Positions 20,516-32,530 of a stretch of 64,000 nucleotides of DNA are shown one piece after another (position 1 is the stretch's first letter; every line of letters starts with the position of its first letter). The stretch is taken from the NCBI GenBank assembly GCA_017979445.1, contig CM030715.1:11400187-11464186 (forward strand), given 5' to 3'. Origin of the DNA: Akebia trifoliata. Taxonomy: Eukaryota > Streptophyta > Magnoliopsida > Ranunculales > Lardizabalaceae. The position numbers were made by a program, and so were the translations under genes. Under the pieces are notes generated by a model, which searched no databases, was not told the origin of the DNA, and worked only from the letters and a program-made list of their open reading frames with translations.

Positions 20516-21300
20516 TCAGATACCGCCGAGGGTTTTCTCGGAACTATGCTCAGATACCGCCGAGGGTTTTCTCGGAATTATGCTCAGATACCGCCGAGGG
20601 TTTTCTCGGAACTATGCTCAGATACCGCCGAGGGTTTTCTCGGAATTATGCTCAGATACCGCCGAGGGTTTTCTCAGAACTATGCTCAGATACCGCCGAG
20701 GGTTTTCTCGGAATTATGCTCAGATACCGCCGAGGGTTTTCTCGGAACTATGCTCAGATACCGCCGAGGGTTTTCTCGGAACTATGCTCAGATACCGCCG
20801 AGGGTTTTCTCGGAATTATGCTCAGATACCGCCCATATACCGCCGAGGGTTTTCTCGGAACTACCGCCGAGGGTTTTCTCGGAACTATGCTCAGATACCG
20901 CCGAGGGTTTTCTCGGAACTATGCTCAGATACCGCCGAGGGTTTTCTCGGAATTATGCTCAGATACGCCGAGGGTTTTCTCGGAACTACCGCCGAGGGTT
21001 TTCTCGGAATTATGCTCAGATACCGCTGAGGGTTTTCTCGGAACTATGCTTAGTTACCACCGAGGGTTTTCTCGGAACTATGCTTAGATGCCGCCGAGGG
21101 TTTTCTCGGAACTATGCTCAGATACCGCCGAGGGTTTTCTCGGAACTATGTTCAGATGCCGCCGAGGGTTTGCTCGAACTATGCTCAGCCAGATGTCATC
21201 GAGGGTTTGCTCAGATTATGCTCAGCCAGTTGCCACCGAGGGCTTTCTCGGATTATGCTTAGACAGATATCGCCGAGGGTTTTCTCAGATTATACTTAGA
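20516..21300 (+). repeat. 34-bp tandem array (CCGAG type) in K
   Basis: About 23 copies of a 34-bp unit 'tatgctcagataccgccgagggttttctcggaac', including a few shortened units near 20830-20880 and 20966-21000. Each unit holds CCGAG, loop GGTTTT, and CTCGG. It follows directly from the 33-bp array and is plainly related to it. Confidence 0.95.
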
Positions 21301-21895
21301 TAGTTCATTACTCTTTCACCCCGAGTATGTAGAGTAGAACTCCAGGAAATTAGTCCATTACTCTTTCACCCCGAGTAGGTAGAGTAGGACTCCCAGAAAA
21401 AGTAGTTCATTACTCTTTCACCCCGAGTAGGTAGAGTAGAACTCCCAGAAAAAATAGTTCATTACTTTTTCACCTTGAGTAGGTAGAGTAGAACTCCAAA
21501 AATAGTTCATTACTCTTTCACCCCGAGTAGGTAGAGTAGAACTCCCGAAAATAGTTCATTACTCTTTCACGCCGAGTAGGTAGAGTAAAACTCCCAGAAA
21601 ATAAGTCCATTACTCTTTCACCCCGAGTATGTAGAGTAGGACTCCCAAAAAAAATAGTTCATTACTCTTTCACCCTGAGTAGGTAGAGTAAAACTCCTAG
21701 AAAAAATAGTTCATTACTCTTTCACCCCGAGTAGGTAGAGTAGAACTCCCGAAAAAGAATTCATTACTCTTTCACCCCGAGTAGGTAGAGTAGGACTCCT
21801 AGAAAAAATAGTTCATTACTCTTTCACCCCGAGTAGGTAGAGTAAAACTTTCCAAAAAAAATTGTTTATTACTCTTTCACCCATGGTAGGTAAAG
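21301..21895 (+). repeat. About 55-bp tandem array in K
   Basis: Roughly 11 copies of a 48-57 bp unit, 'ttcattactctttcaccccgagtaggtagagtagaactcc' plus a variable A-rich joint. J has no clear counterpart. Confidence 0.92.
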
Positions 21896-22229
21896 TAAGA
21901 CATTCAATTTTTTTATGCTCAATTTATGCTCAGTTATGCTTAGTTTATGCTCAGATTTTACTCAGTTTCACACAGTGCACACACTTGCACACTTGTTCTT
22001 TTAGTCAGGGAGAATTCTTTAAAATTCAAGGATCTGACGCCATCAGTGAGAGCTCTCGCTCGAGGACCTGACAACCTTTTAGTTCGGGGAGAGTTTAACC
22101 CTCAAGGATCCGAACACCTCGACGAATTGCTAAATCAGGCTGCAAATGAACTGTCACTAGCTTTGGCATTCGGATATCGCACTATCTACCAAAATAGATT
22201 TGCTATCTAGTTTGCTTCAACCCTCTGCC
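21896..22229 (+). other. K 3' region between arrays and PPT
   Basis: Non-coding sequence with 'caaggatctgacgcc', 'gagctctcgctcgagg' and 'ggagagtttaaccctcaagg' phrases, matched in J at 50170-50400 (minus). It is probably the conserved 3' end needed for reverse transcription. Confidence 0.55.
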
Positions 22230-22242
22230 AAAGAGGGGCATC
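22230..22242 (+). promoter_or_regulatory. K polypurine tract
   Basis: AAAGAGGGGCATC directly before the 3' LTR; it primes plus-strand DNA. J has the identical tract inverted at 50156-50168. Confidence 0.85.
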
Positions 22243-23724
22243 TGTAGACACCCCATTTTTGCATCCGCCTGATTAATCAACTCGTCAACCCGATTGCAAT
22301 GATTCCCAATGATGGATGTTATTTCTATTGCTTTATTTTATTACCAGATGTGTTTCAGAAATCCGGATGAGGTATCTCGAATTGACAAAACCTTAGAAAC
22401 CACGCTACGCTAGGAAAATACGACCCAGAAACATAGAAACCATCATCTTGCAGACCAAAAAGAAACTTCACGATAAAAATCAAATTGAACAAATTACCAA
22501 AATACCCCTAACTTCAAAACAACCCTAAAGCCTACGTTACGCTTAGGAAAATCCATTCGAACACATAAAATGACAAATCGGAACCAAATAAATCATTTCA
22601 CTAATTTTAACAGAATTTGACAAAATTACGAAAATGCCCCTCATAAAGTTCACAATCATTTCACACAAAAATTTCATAAATAACAAAAACTAATATTTCC
22701 ATTGAATTCCTTACGAAAAACCGATTCTAAAACATCCTAGAACATTAAAAACCGACTTAAAACGTGAAAAGTCCTCTCCGGGGGCAAAACGGTAATTTCA
22801 CAATTTTCATGATAAAACATTTCGAAATTAATAAGTAAAAACTTAAATAATTAAATTTAAACATTAATGAAATTAATTTAAAAATTTGAACCTAAAAAAT
22901 CGATTCATCGGACTCTCAGGCAAAATTGTTGAGGGTTCGTGGGATATTTCTTTAAGGACCCCTCCATTTGGGGGTCCAAAGAATTAAAAATATTTTAGAG
23001 GAGGGGTTCTCCAAAAATCAAAGTAAATCAAGCAAGACTAAGGTCAAGGTATTAAAGTCAATCAAGTGAGACTGAAGTCAAAATTAAAGTCAATTAAGCA
23101 AGACTGAAGTCAAGATATTAAAAGTCAATCAATTAAAGTCAAAACATTAAAAGTCAATCAAATAAGACCAAAAGTCATAATAGAATTCTAATTGATTAAT
23201 AACTCTATCTAATAGAGTTCTAACTAAAAATAATTCTACCTAAAACAATTTGAATTAAAACACAATTCTACCTAAAACAATTCTAATTAAAACACAATTC
23301 TATCTAAAACAAGTCAAATTAAAACGTAACTCTAATTAAAAGATCTATAATTAAACACTAACTCTATCCAAATCAACCCCTAAAAACATCTATAAATAAA
23401 GGTGCTCACACCCTATTTTCGTATCAAATCATAAACCCTAATAGAAGTAGGTCTAGAAGCTCCCCTAGCCCCCCATAAACCCTAGTTTTGGAGCCCCAAA
23501 TCCGCAACGAACTTGAAGAGTTCAGATTCAAAAAACAAGGAGATACCTTGCCTCGGAGATCCGAAGTCAAATCCGGAAACAGAACGAAGCAAGGGAGCAC
23601 GGTACAAGGAGCTCTTTTTGTCAGATTTGAGGGAACCAAGTCCTTGCCATTGGAAAGGTAAATTTTTATTTCTATTTATTTTTTTATTTAGGTAAATTTT
23701 TATTTCTAATTATTTTTTTATTTA
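22243..23724 (+). repeat. K 3' LTR, truncated
   Basis: It starts TGTAGACACCCC and follows the 5' LTR up to about 23692 ('tttttatttagg'), then repeats the preceding 33 bases ('ggtaaatttttatttct...') and stops. The last 242 or so bases of the LTR, including the TTTCA end, are missing. TATA box at 23391-23398. Confidence 0.88.
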
Positions 23725-23772
23725 TGTATGTGTTGTTATATTTTGAATTATAAACTGCAAAGTATGACTATT
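23725..23772 (+). repeat. G2 LTR, short middle segment
   Basis: 'tgtatgtgttgttatattttgaatt...' corresponds to the reverse complement of G1 at about 24487-24534. It ends in CTATT (23768-23772), the G1 target duplication. Confidence 0.8.
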
Positions 23773-25861
23773 TGTGGTGCCCCGCCAAGCGTTAACACAA
23801 ATCCCAAGGCCACCTCGAGGCACTAAGTGGTGCTTCGAAATTTCGGCATGGCCTCCTCTGTATATGTTAGCGTTCAACGGAACACAACACCTGATAAACC
23901 AATTTATAATAAAATATGTATATAAAAATGTAGATACAGGAAAATAACAGCGGAAGACTAATTATATCTAACATGTAAGTAGGTCAGAGTGCAGAAGATT
24001 TATTAATATATAGGCTTACCAAAACACTCTCACTCTAATATAGGCCTAAGCTCTCAATCTAAAAACTACATACATCCTGGATGAAACTGACAACACTAAG
24101 GGATGTGGTCCTAGTGCTCACTAGGCAATAAACTCTGATCGTCGATCTGATCGATCAGATACTCCTCAATTACAGACTCTACGCCTGCCTCGATAGCTGC
24201 AAATGGTGAAACTAAAAAAAAATAAGAAGGAAAGGGTGAGTAACAATGGTTACCCAGTAAGTCCACAGCCAATTCCTATTAATAACCCTTCCTAAGCATG
24301 ATCGAATAAAGCATACTGAACATTTTATTACATGCAAGGTTTTACAAGATAAAATACGATCAACTGGTACATATAGCCAGGGATGAGCAACTAAACAGTT
24401 TTTAAAAATTACACATAACATCAATCATCCATACTCATTATAAATTTTCCATTTTATGCAAATAATATTGATAACATTGAAATAATAGACATGCTTCTCA
24501 GTTTGTAATTCGAAATATAACAACAAATACATTATACAAATGGTGAAGTATTGGAATTAAAGAGTTGGGATTCACGACTGGATCACTCCCAGTCAGGACA
24601 TGATATTCCTCAATAACATCGTAATTTCTGATTTTGTGGCTGGTCGTGTCTACCACGCTTGCGGGACCATTTATCCGGCTCAAGCTGGCCGTTTGACGTG
24701 ACCGTAAGCAATGGGTCTCTTTTCGATGTGTCAGAATGTTCGACTACTACTAGATTGCTAGTGATCACTGACCAATCATCTTCGTCTATGCCTATCAGGC
24801 GTGCATGTGATTCCCAAATGACACTCCACTCGTATACTACCACCTTTATAATACACGCTCACTAGTAAAGATAAGAAAAGAATGGACCCGAATTCCAGTT
24901 GTAATTCCATTCTCATGCGTATCCCATACCACGTATGAGCTTGGTGGTCCCTACGTACATCCCAGGATAGTGCACCCCTCCGGACGATGTGACACACTAT
25001 CCCTTCAGGCATTCACAAACCCTTTAACAGCTTACAAAATAGTTACATATATATATAAAGTTTTTCATTTAAAACAAAAGAGAAATTAACAAAACAGGGT
25101 TGAGAATGGATATCCAGTTCCTACCATGCAACTGTGGCCACCCGGCCTAAAAACAAACAATAGTACTCAGCGCAGGCGCTAACATAATCGGAAATAAACA
25201 TGCAACCCTTTCATTAATAACCTGGATATCCTTTCACCAACCTACACACAACATACAATGTAAAATGCAGACATCACCTCTTGGGTGTGATTATGACATT
25301 TTATGGTTCATTCCCTTTTCCCACTCTCTCGGCATTCTCACTTTTCATCTTTTCAAATCAAACCTCCAGTTCCAATCTTTCAAAGTCATTCTTTTGGTTT
25401 TTCCATTGAAAACCATCAAAGTCTATTAAAAAACAAGGTCCCCATGATACACAGGACAAAAGCTGTTAAAAATAATGAAAGTTGGTGAAAATTTGGCTAA
25501 GTGTTGGAAACTCAATTTTTCAAAGTTCTCGAAATTGAAAATGGGTTTTTCGAAATGAAAGTCTCGATTACGAGATTCGACACCATATAGTTTTTGTAAT
25601 CTAATTCAAAGTAATGCGAAAGTTATTACATTTTGAAAACTTGTCGAAAACGTCGAAAATTACATTTTATTCTTGAAATCAAAATTCGTATTTTGATCCT
25701 TTGAGATTTGGATTTTGAAACCATTCCCATTGTTCTGATATGGGGGGTAAAACCTTAATTTCATTAAAGAACTTAAAGTAAATGGAAAGTAAAAATTAAA
25801 GAGAATGAAAAGTAAAAATTAAAAAGGACATTTACTTTAATGTTTTTAATGAAATGAAGGA

Positions 25862-25866
25862 TGAGA
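25862..25866. repeat. Target site duplication of L (left)
   Basis: TGAGA; the right copy at 36368-36372 is TGGGA. The empty site in G2 (11205-11209 inverted) reads TGGGA, so the left copy carries the mutation. Confidence 0.8.
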
Positions 25867-27062
25867 TGATGAGACTATCGTTGTTCTTCTCACCGGAGTT
25901 AATAATAATCTTACGTTTACCTTACTTGTGGGGCAAGTAGGGGATCGAACCAAAGAGAAAGGAGGAATAGAGTTAAGCTAAGAAGATAAAATTCAAATTA
26001 ATTAAAAGGAATTAAAACTGTTTTTCTTTGTATTTTTGAACTTATAAGAAAATGTAAAATTACTAAAAAATAAACTAAAGTAAATGAAATCAAAAGCAAG
26101 TAAACTTATGAAATTAAAATACCATTGGAAGTGGATCTACCTAGAACATGTTGATGAGCAATTCTTAGTTTCAAGCCTTTTTATAACTCAATCGTAAGGG
26201 CTTGGTGTTAGCTCCTTAGATTGGAAAGTTTTGCAAATGAAATGAAATAAGGGAACATAAACAAAGTAGAATTCTTTGAAAACTTTCTACTACCAATTAT
26301 CTAATTTAAGCATACTTTATCTTGATCTAATCTAAGCATAAAGTATCTATATTAAGAATAAAAGGTGCAAGAAATTTAAAGAGAATTCATAAGCATTTTA
26401 AATAAAAGAAAGGCATGAAATTAAAAATAACACAAGAACTTGCTCTAGGCTTTTCCACTCTCCAATGGAGGGGAACTTAGGCTAATGTCATTGCAAGAGA
26501 GGGAAGATAAGAAATGAAAGAACTTTTCTTCATTTCATGGAGAAAATTACAACTTCTTCTTCTTCTACTTCTTACAAGACTAATTAGCCAAAAGAAAATA
26601 ACTAGAAAATGAAAATACAAAAAATAAGAGAATAGGCAAAGAGCCTTAGATTAAAGGAGTCTTGGATAAGAGAACCAAGATGGGACCCTTTCTCTAGAAA
26701 TAAAGGCTCTATTTATAGAGAAAAATGTGTGTAGAAGAGTTTAAAAGTAGCCTCCACTTTTCTTTACACAAAAAGACAAAAGAGGAGAATATGAGTTTAG
26801 GATTAGGACATTCCAAAGTGGTCCCAAATGCTTTTGCCTTGAGATTTTGATTCCAAATTGTTGATTTTCTGCACAAGAAACACACGTAATTAGATTTATC
26901 TAGTAAATGAATTTATTTATATATAATTAAGCCTAATTAACATGCAACGTGGTGGTTTGAGGCTTATCATGATTATTATCTTAATATGGAGAAATAGGTA
27001 TAAAAATCAAGATAAATATCAGGAAAATATGCGTATAATTGAGTGTTTGGAGACACTCATCA
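25867..27062 (-). repeat. L 3' LTR
   Basis: 1,196 bp bounded by TGATGAG and CTCATCA. Minus-strand TATA box (plus TATTTATA) at 26710-26717. It differs from the 5' LTR at scattered positions only. Confidence 0.93.
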
Positions 27063-27075
27063 CAATCCCAAACTT
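27063..27075 (-). promoter_or_regulatory. L polypurine tract
   Basis: AAGTTTGGGATTG on the minus strand, immediately before the 3' LTR; the Athila PPT form. Confidence 0.75.
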
Positions 27076-28377
27076 ATCTTTTTCTAGTCCCTAGAAAATA
27101 AAACTGCCACTTTCGCAGGCACCTCGACTGCATTTAGCGAATGCAGCAAGGCCTTGAACCTCTAAGTTACCCCTAGTGGACGAGTTTGACTCGTGAGGGT
27201 TTGCAGAAAATATACCCACAAAATTTGAAAACAACTTTGAAGTAAAAATAGTCAAAATCAAAACTTATATTGAAAAGCACAAGTATTTTTTTTTTGGTTT
27301 TGTCAATCATTTAGAAGTACTGCTTGGTATAGAGTCCCAACCCTTATTTCTCTACGACAAAACTTAAACTTAAATTGACCTTTGAGCGATAGTGATTCTA
27401 ACTTAGAAATTTAAGAGATTCGATTTCCTAAAATGAGTTTCAACCTTCTAACTACTCAAGAATAACTGGAGTAACTTAGGGTTTAATTCTAAACTTAGCA
27501 TCCTGTCTGGGGTAGTGAGAAGTGAGGATATTCACTTTAATACCTCTAAGGGGCTTTATCTGTGATATTCCAGTATACTCACATTTTTACACTTGATGGC
27601 TTTCACCCTACTAAAACTTTATATAAACTTTTGGATTTTTGACCTTTTTTTTTTTTTTATGAAAGATTTTTTTTTTTTTTCTATTACTTCTTCACTCTTT
27701 TTCTAAGAAAAGTAGGCAGCCCTTTTCAAGGTACCCAGTCTAATTCAATGGTTGCTGTACAAGGTGTATACAATCTAGTTCTGTTTTTCTTCTAATCAAC
27801 CATCCAATTGAACAAGAAGTCAAAGTTCATCAAACCTAGTTTTTCCTTAAACTCTAGGTAGAAAGAAGGTAACAAGCTCTTTTAATACAATCTAGACTCT
27901 TGGTAACCTTATTAGAAGTGACTATAAATCAAAAGATAACTTTGCTCTAATTTTGGCCTAAGAGAAACACAAATGGGGATTCTAGATCATAGCTTCCAAT
28001 GAAAGACTGATTAAATATTTTTAGCTAAGTGCTTAAAGATACAAGCTAAGATTTTGAGCAAAATACAACAAGGTCGCCAACTAAATATTTTTCAAAATTT
28101 TTTATTTTTTTTTTTTTATTTTTATTTTTTTAAAGAAGAAAATAATAAGTGGAAATCCGACCCATACACCCCCAAACTTAAACATTATATTGTCCTCAAT
28201 ATTTCAACATATACATGTAAAAGTAAAATTGAAATTGACAAAATGAAATGAAGTGGGTTAGATAGCACCTGAGAAAGCCTTATAGTCCTGTTGATATTTA
28301 ACACAATGTCCCCTGAAACGTGTGGGTTGCCTCCCAGAAGTGCTAAGTTTAACGTCTTTAGCTAGACGAAAACATAG
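27076..28377 (-). other. L 3' region between pol and PPT, no env ORF
   Basis: Non-coding, with long T tracts on the plus strand (27640-27685, 28095-28135). Athila relatives often carry an envelope-like ORF here; none is visible. Just after pol, at about 28325-28375, the minus strand reads 'gctaaagacgttaaacttag' and 'cttctgggaggcaaccca', a stretch I recall as conserved downstream of pol in Athila-like elements. Confidence 0.6.
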
Positions 28378-29570
28378 TTAATTTTGATAGACGGGATCAT
28401 CGAGAAAAAGAACTTCCTCCTGCGGAACATACTCGAGAAACGGTTTGAGACGTTGGCCATTTACTTTGAAAGTGGATCCGTCCTTAGGATTAAGAACTTC
28501 AACAGTACTATGGGGGTAGACTGTTTGGATAATATATGGGCCAGTCCATCGAGACTTAAGTTTTTCTGAAAAAAGGTAGAGTCTATTATCATACAATAAA
28601 ACTCTTTGATTAGGAATGAAATTCCTCCTAAGAATGTGCCTATCGTGAAAGAATTTGGTACGCTCTTTGTACCTTTTGGCACAATTATACGAGTCATTTC
28701 TAATCTCTTCTAACTCGTCTAGTTGTAACTTTCGCTTCTCACTGGCTTTATCAAAATCAAAGTTGAGGCGCTTGATCGCCAAATATGCACGATGTTCTAG
28801 TTCTACAGGGAGATGACAGGCCTTGCCAAAAACTAACCTGTAAGGAGACATCCCTATGGGTGTCTTGAATGCAGTCCTATAGGCCCAGAGTGAATCACTC
28901 AATCTCAAAGACCAATATTTCCTTGAAGGATTGACTATTTTTTCTAAGATAGTTTTTATTTCCCTGTTAGAAATCTCCACTTGCCCACTTGTTTGTGGGT
29001 AGTAAGGTGTGGTAACCTTATGTGTTATGAGGTATTTCTTCATCAACGCAACAAAGATCTTGTTGCAAAAATGTGAGCCACCATCACTTATGATAGCTCG
29101 CGGAGTACCGAATCTTGAAAAAATCGTCTCCTTGATGAATTTTATCACAATCTTGTGATCGTTAGTTCTACATGCCACAGCTTCGACCCATTTTGACACA
29201 TAGTCAACGGCAACTAGGATGTATTGGTAACCCTGGGAGATAGAAAAGGGTCCCATGAAGTCTATACCCCACATGTCAAAAATTTCGATGATCAGGATAG
29301 GATTTTGAGGCATTTCATTTCTCTGAGAGATTTTTCCTAATCTCTGACATCTATCACAAGATTTGCTAAACTCATGGGCATCACGAAAAATACTAGGCGA
29401 GAAAAAACCGCATTGTAAGATTTTTATGGCAGTCTTCTTACCACTGAAGTGCCCTCCGCAGGCATGATTATGGCAAAACTCTAGGATACTGACTTGCTCA
29501 CAGGTTGGAATACAACGTTTAACGATTTGATCGTGATAATACTTAAATAAGTATGGTTCATCCCAGAAAT
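28378..29570 (-). pseudogene. pol: Athila integrase (L)
   Basis: Integrase with all three parts. The zinc-binding HHCC region lies at about 29490-29350 ([10 protein letters not shown] ... CDRCQRLG). The catalytic core has D in GIDFMGPF, D in IISDGGSHF, and E in [15 protein letters not shown]. The C-terminal region has [21 protein letters not shown] and [10 protein letters not shown]. The open frame from the core to the end is 29313-28378 (311 residues), with no break inside it. A TGA at 29572 separates it from the RNase H part in the same frame. This domain alone looks chemically complete; the upstream stops prevent a normal polyprotein. Confidence 0.92.
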
Positions 29571-29571
29571 A

Positions 29572-31095
29572 TCATTTTATTTTTGACAGAAGACGAAGTT
29601 TCTCTTGACTAGTCATTTTGACTGGGATTTGACCTGTAACTAGGTAGTTGACAATGTCCGCATACCATGGAGCATTGGCTTGAGAGATTTGCATAAGTTG
29701 CTCATCGGGAAAAGATTCAGAGATGGATAAGGATTCCTCGAATGGCTTGTTAACTATCCTAAACAAGTGATCAGCTACGACATTTTCTGCCCCTTTTTTG
29801 TCTCGGATCTCGAGATCAAACTCTTGTAGAAGTAGAATCCAACGGATTAACCTTGCTTTAACATCTTTCTTTGATAGAAGGTATTTCAATGCTGCGTGGT
29901 CTGTGTAAATCACAACTTTAGATCCTATGAGGTAGGGACGGAATTTTTCAACGGCATAGACCACTGCTAGCATTTCGTTCTCTGTTGTAGAGTAGTTAAG
30001 CTGAGCATCGTTAAGGGTTTTACTAGCATATTCGATAACATGAGGTTGTTTTTCAATTCGCTGACCCAAAACAGCGCCTATTGCATAATCTGAAGCGTCG
30101 CACATAACTTCGAATGGAATGCTCCAATTTGGAGGTTGAATAATGGGTGACGAGGTTAACTCGGACTTGAGCTTGTTGAACGCAGAGAGACATGACTCTG
30201 AAAAGTCGAAAGGAACATCCTTTCCCAATAGCTCACATAAAGGCTTCGAGATTTTCCCGAAATCTTTAATGAATCTACGATAAAAACCCGCATGGCCTAG
30301 GAATGACCTAATTTCTTTGACCGTTCTAGGAGGTGGTAATTTTTCAATTAGACCTACCTTTGCCTTATCTACCTCAATCCCCTTAGCAGAAACAATGTGC
30401 CCTAGCACAATCCCCGATGTTACCATGAAATGGCATTTTTCCCAATTGAGGACTAGATTGACCTCTTTGCAACGTTAAAGGACCAAAGTCAAGTGATGGA
30501 GACATTCCTCAAAACTTGGTCCGAAAATTGAAAAATCGTCTATGAACACTTCGAGATATCTTTCTAGCATGTCAAAAATATACTCATCATGCACCGTTGA
30601 AAAGTAGCGGGTGCATTGCACAATCCAAAAGGCATGCGACGATACGCGAAAGTTCCAAAGGGACAGGTGAACGTTGTTTTCTCTTGATCGATTGGAACAA
30701 CAGGTATCTGGTTGTACCTGGAATAACTATCTAAGAAGCAATAATAAGAATGTCCTGCTAGACGCTCTAACATTTGATCAATGAAAGGTAAGGGGAAATG
30801 ATCCTTAGGAGTCATCGAGTTGAGTTTCCTATAATCGATACACACTCCATCCATTTTAGACTCGAGTGGGGATTAATTCGTTGTCTTGGTTCACTACCAC
30901 AGTGATACCAGATTTCTTAGGAACTACTTGTATAGGACTGACCCAACGACTATCAGAGATAGGATAGATAATACCCGCATCTAGCAATTTCATCACTTCC
31001 ATCCGAACCACATCTTTCATGACAGGATTTAGTCGTCTCTGAGGTTCTAAGGAAAGTTTAGCAAAATCCTCTAAACGAATGTGGTGCATCACCAC
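29572..31095 (-). pseudogene. pol: Athila reverse transcriptase and RNase H (L)
   Basis: RT copies element RNA and RNase H degrades the template. Order on the minus strand: RLNPVMKDVV and SRWVSPIQVVPKKSG (31095-30856); after a frame change, CIDYRKLNSMTPKDHFPLPF, YRRMPFGLCNAPATFQRCMM (30854-30564); after another, the catalytic FIDDFSIFG near 30540, a stop (CTT-TAA) near 30475, then the connection and RNase H in 30426-29572 with [35 protein letters not shown] and [11 protein letters not shown]. The RNase H D, E and D residues are all visible. Lesions: two frameshifts, one internal stop, and the TGA at the end. Confidence 0.92.
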
Positions 31096-31128
31096 AGATG
31101 GACTAATTCCCTTGATGTCAGCTATGTT

Positions 31129-31940
31129 CTAACCAATAGCTTCTTGATGTTCCCTTAATACTCCTAACAACTTTCCCTCTTGCATCTCATTGAGGTGAGA
31201 GGAAATGATCACGGGCAAGGTTTGATTCTTGCCAAGAAATGCATATCTCAAGGTCTCTGGAAGCAATTTGAGTTCTAATTTTGGAGGCTCGACATGAGAA
31301 GGAACAAGATTGGATGTACGCACAGGAAGACTTTCAGCTTTTGCGTGCCACCGCACAGAATCTAAGAGTGGAACGGATTCAAGCAAAACATTGACTTCGC
31401 TTATAGACTCTTCTACGTTCAAGTCAAGGCCAAAGTGAGCCAAACATTTCGTTAGGGGATCAGAGTACCCTAATTCTTGATACGTTTGATTGACTAACGT
31501 ATCTATAATGTTCACTTCCTCCATACCATCATCTATATCAATTCCTTGGAAATTGTGGAAGATGTTCAGTTTCACTTTCATATCCCCAAATGCTAAAGTC
31601 ATAATTTCGTTTCTACAACGAATGACTGCATCAGACGTGGCTAAGAATGGACGTCCTAACATGATAGGAATATGACTATTCGAATTGATGACTGGCTCTG
31701 TGTCTAAGACAACAAAGTCAACAGGGAAATAGAAATCTTTGACTTTAAGTATCACGTCCTTAACTATACCCTTTGGAATTTTTATAGACTTATCGGCTAG
31801 ACTCAACGTGATATCGGTGGGTTTCAAAACCCCCAAACCTAATTGTTTATAAATCGAATATAGTAAAAGGTTGACACGCCCCTAAGTCTAAGAGATATTT
31901 TTCGACCACTTGATTTCCAATATGAATAAAAATTGTCGGA
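31129..31940 (-). pseudogene. pol: Athila aspartic protease region (L)
   Basis: Retropepsin that cleaves the polyprotein. The active-site stretch LLDLGA is at about 31895-31880, followed by a one-base frameshift before the NLL-YSIYKQLGLG part. The frame 31836-31129 then runs through GVLKPTDITLSLADKS, FPVDFVVLDTEP and MLGRPFLATSDAVI, the typical Athila protease second half, and on to the RT linker (LRYAFLGKNQTLPVIIS). Athila proteases commonly have D-L-G-A rather than D-T/S-G. The frameshift inactivates this copy. Confidence 0.87.
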
Positions 31941-31942
31941 CA

Positions 31943-32530
31943 TCAAGGATCCTTAAATTTTGGTACAATCGTTTGTTGGATGAGCGACGAAGCTTGGACT
32001 GCCATGATAGCTTCCCGAGGAAACGGTGTTTTCCTTTTAGCTGTGGTCAAATCCTTTAGGAATTTCGCATAAGAAGGTATCTGCTTAATGGCATCTAGGA
32101 ATGGGATATTGATATGCACATTTTGGAAGACTTCTAAGACACCCTCAAACTGCTTACCTTTTTTAGAATCTCTAAGGCGATGGGGAAATGGAGCTTTTGG
32201 AATTGGCAAAATGATAGGAGGATTTTCCAAATCTTTCTTCTTCTCTGTTGGAGACTCTATGGCTTCTTTTTGAACTTTGTCCTTCTCTAAGACTTTTTCT
32301 CCCGTGTCAATAGGTTGGACCTTGTTGTCCACCTTCTTTCCCGAACGCAAGGGGTGGATAGCCTGGACTGAGTTTTGTGGAGCTCCAGAATGGCTTCCTA
32401 CTTCGTATTGACCTTTTGATCCGTTTGGAATCAAAGGTTGACCTCTAGGATTAGGGATAGTTTGACTAGGAAATTGACCTTTCTCTCTCCCACTCAAGGA
32501 GAGAGCTAACTGTCCCAACTGAACTTCCAT
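31943..32530 (-). pseudogene. gag: Athila gag C-terminal / linker region (L)
   Basis: An open frame of 195 residues in a different frame from the flanking gag and protease, rich in K, P and Q (LRSGKKVD, PPIILPIPKAPFPHRL, KAPFPHRLRDSKKG, then AIKQIPSYAKFLKDLTT). The PFPHRL and IPSYAKFLKDL stretches are typical of Athila between gag and protease. The frame difference means at least one indel on each side (near 32600 and 31940). Confidence 0.85.

Larger units (their letters stand above)
12045..23724 (+). mobile_element. K: non-autonomous Ogre/TAT-type LTR retrotransposon
   Basis: Ty3/gypsy element with 5' LTR 12045-13815, an Arg-type PBS at 13817, a long leader, an integrase remnant, a 3' region of three tandem-repeat arrays, a PPT at 22230-22242 and a 3' LTR from 22243. 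The 3' LTR lacks its last 240 or so bases, because a deletion fused it to G2. No gag, protease, RT or RNase H of normal size is present. The integrase joint matches that of element J exactly, so the loss was inherited and the element must have moved with enzymes from elsewhere. Confidence 0.9.

Noticed and set aside
19628..21303. Long overlapping ORFs (up to 336 residues) with PPRVILD and RRGFSRNYAQ repeats
   Set aside because: They are translations of the 33/34-bp tandem arrays; three frames stay open because the unit lacks stops. No start context or domain supports a protein.
27076..28377. Envelope-like ORF in Athila L
   Set aside because: Only a 65-residue AT-rich frame is open, and there are no signal peptide, membrane or env-like features.
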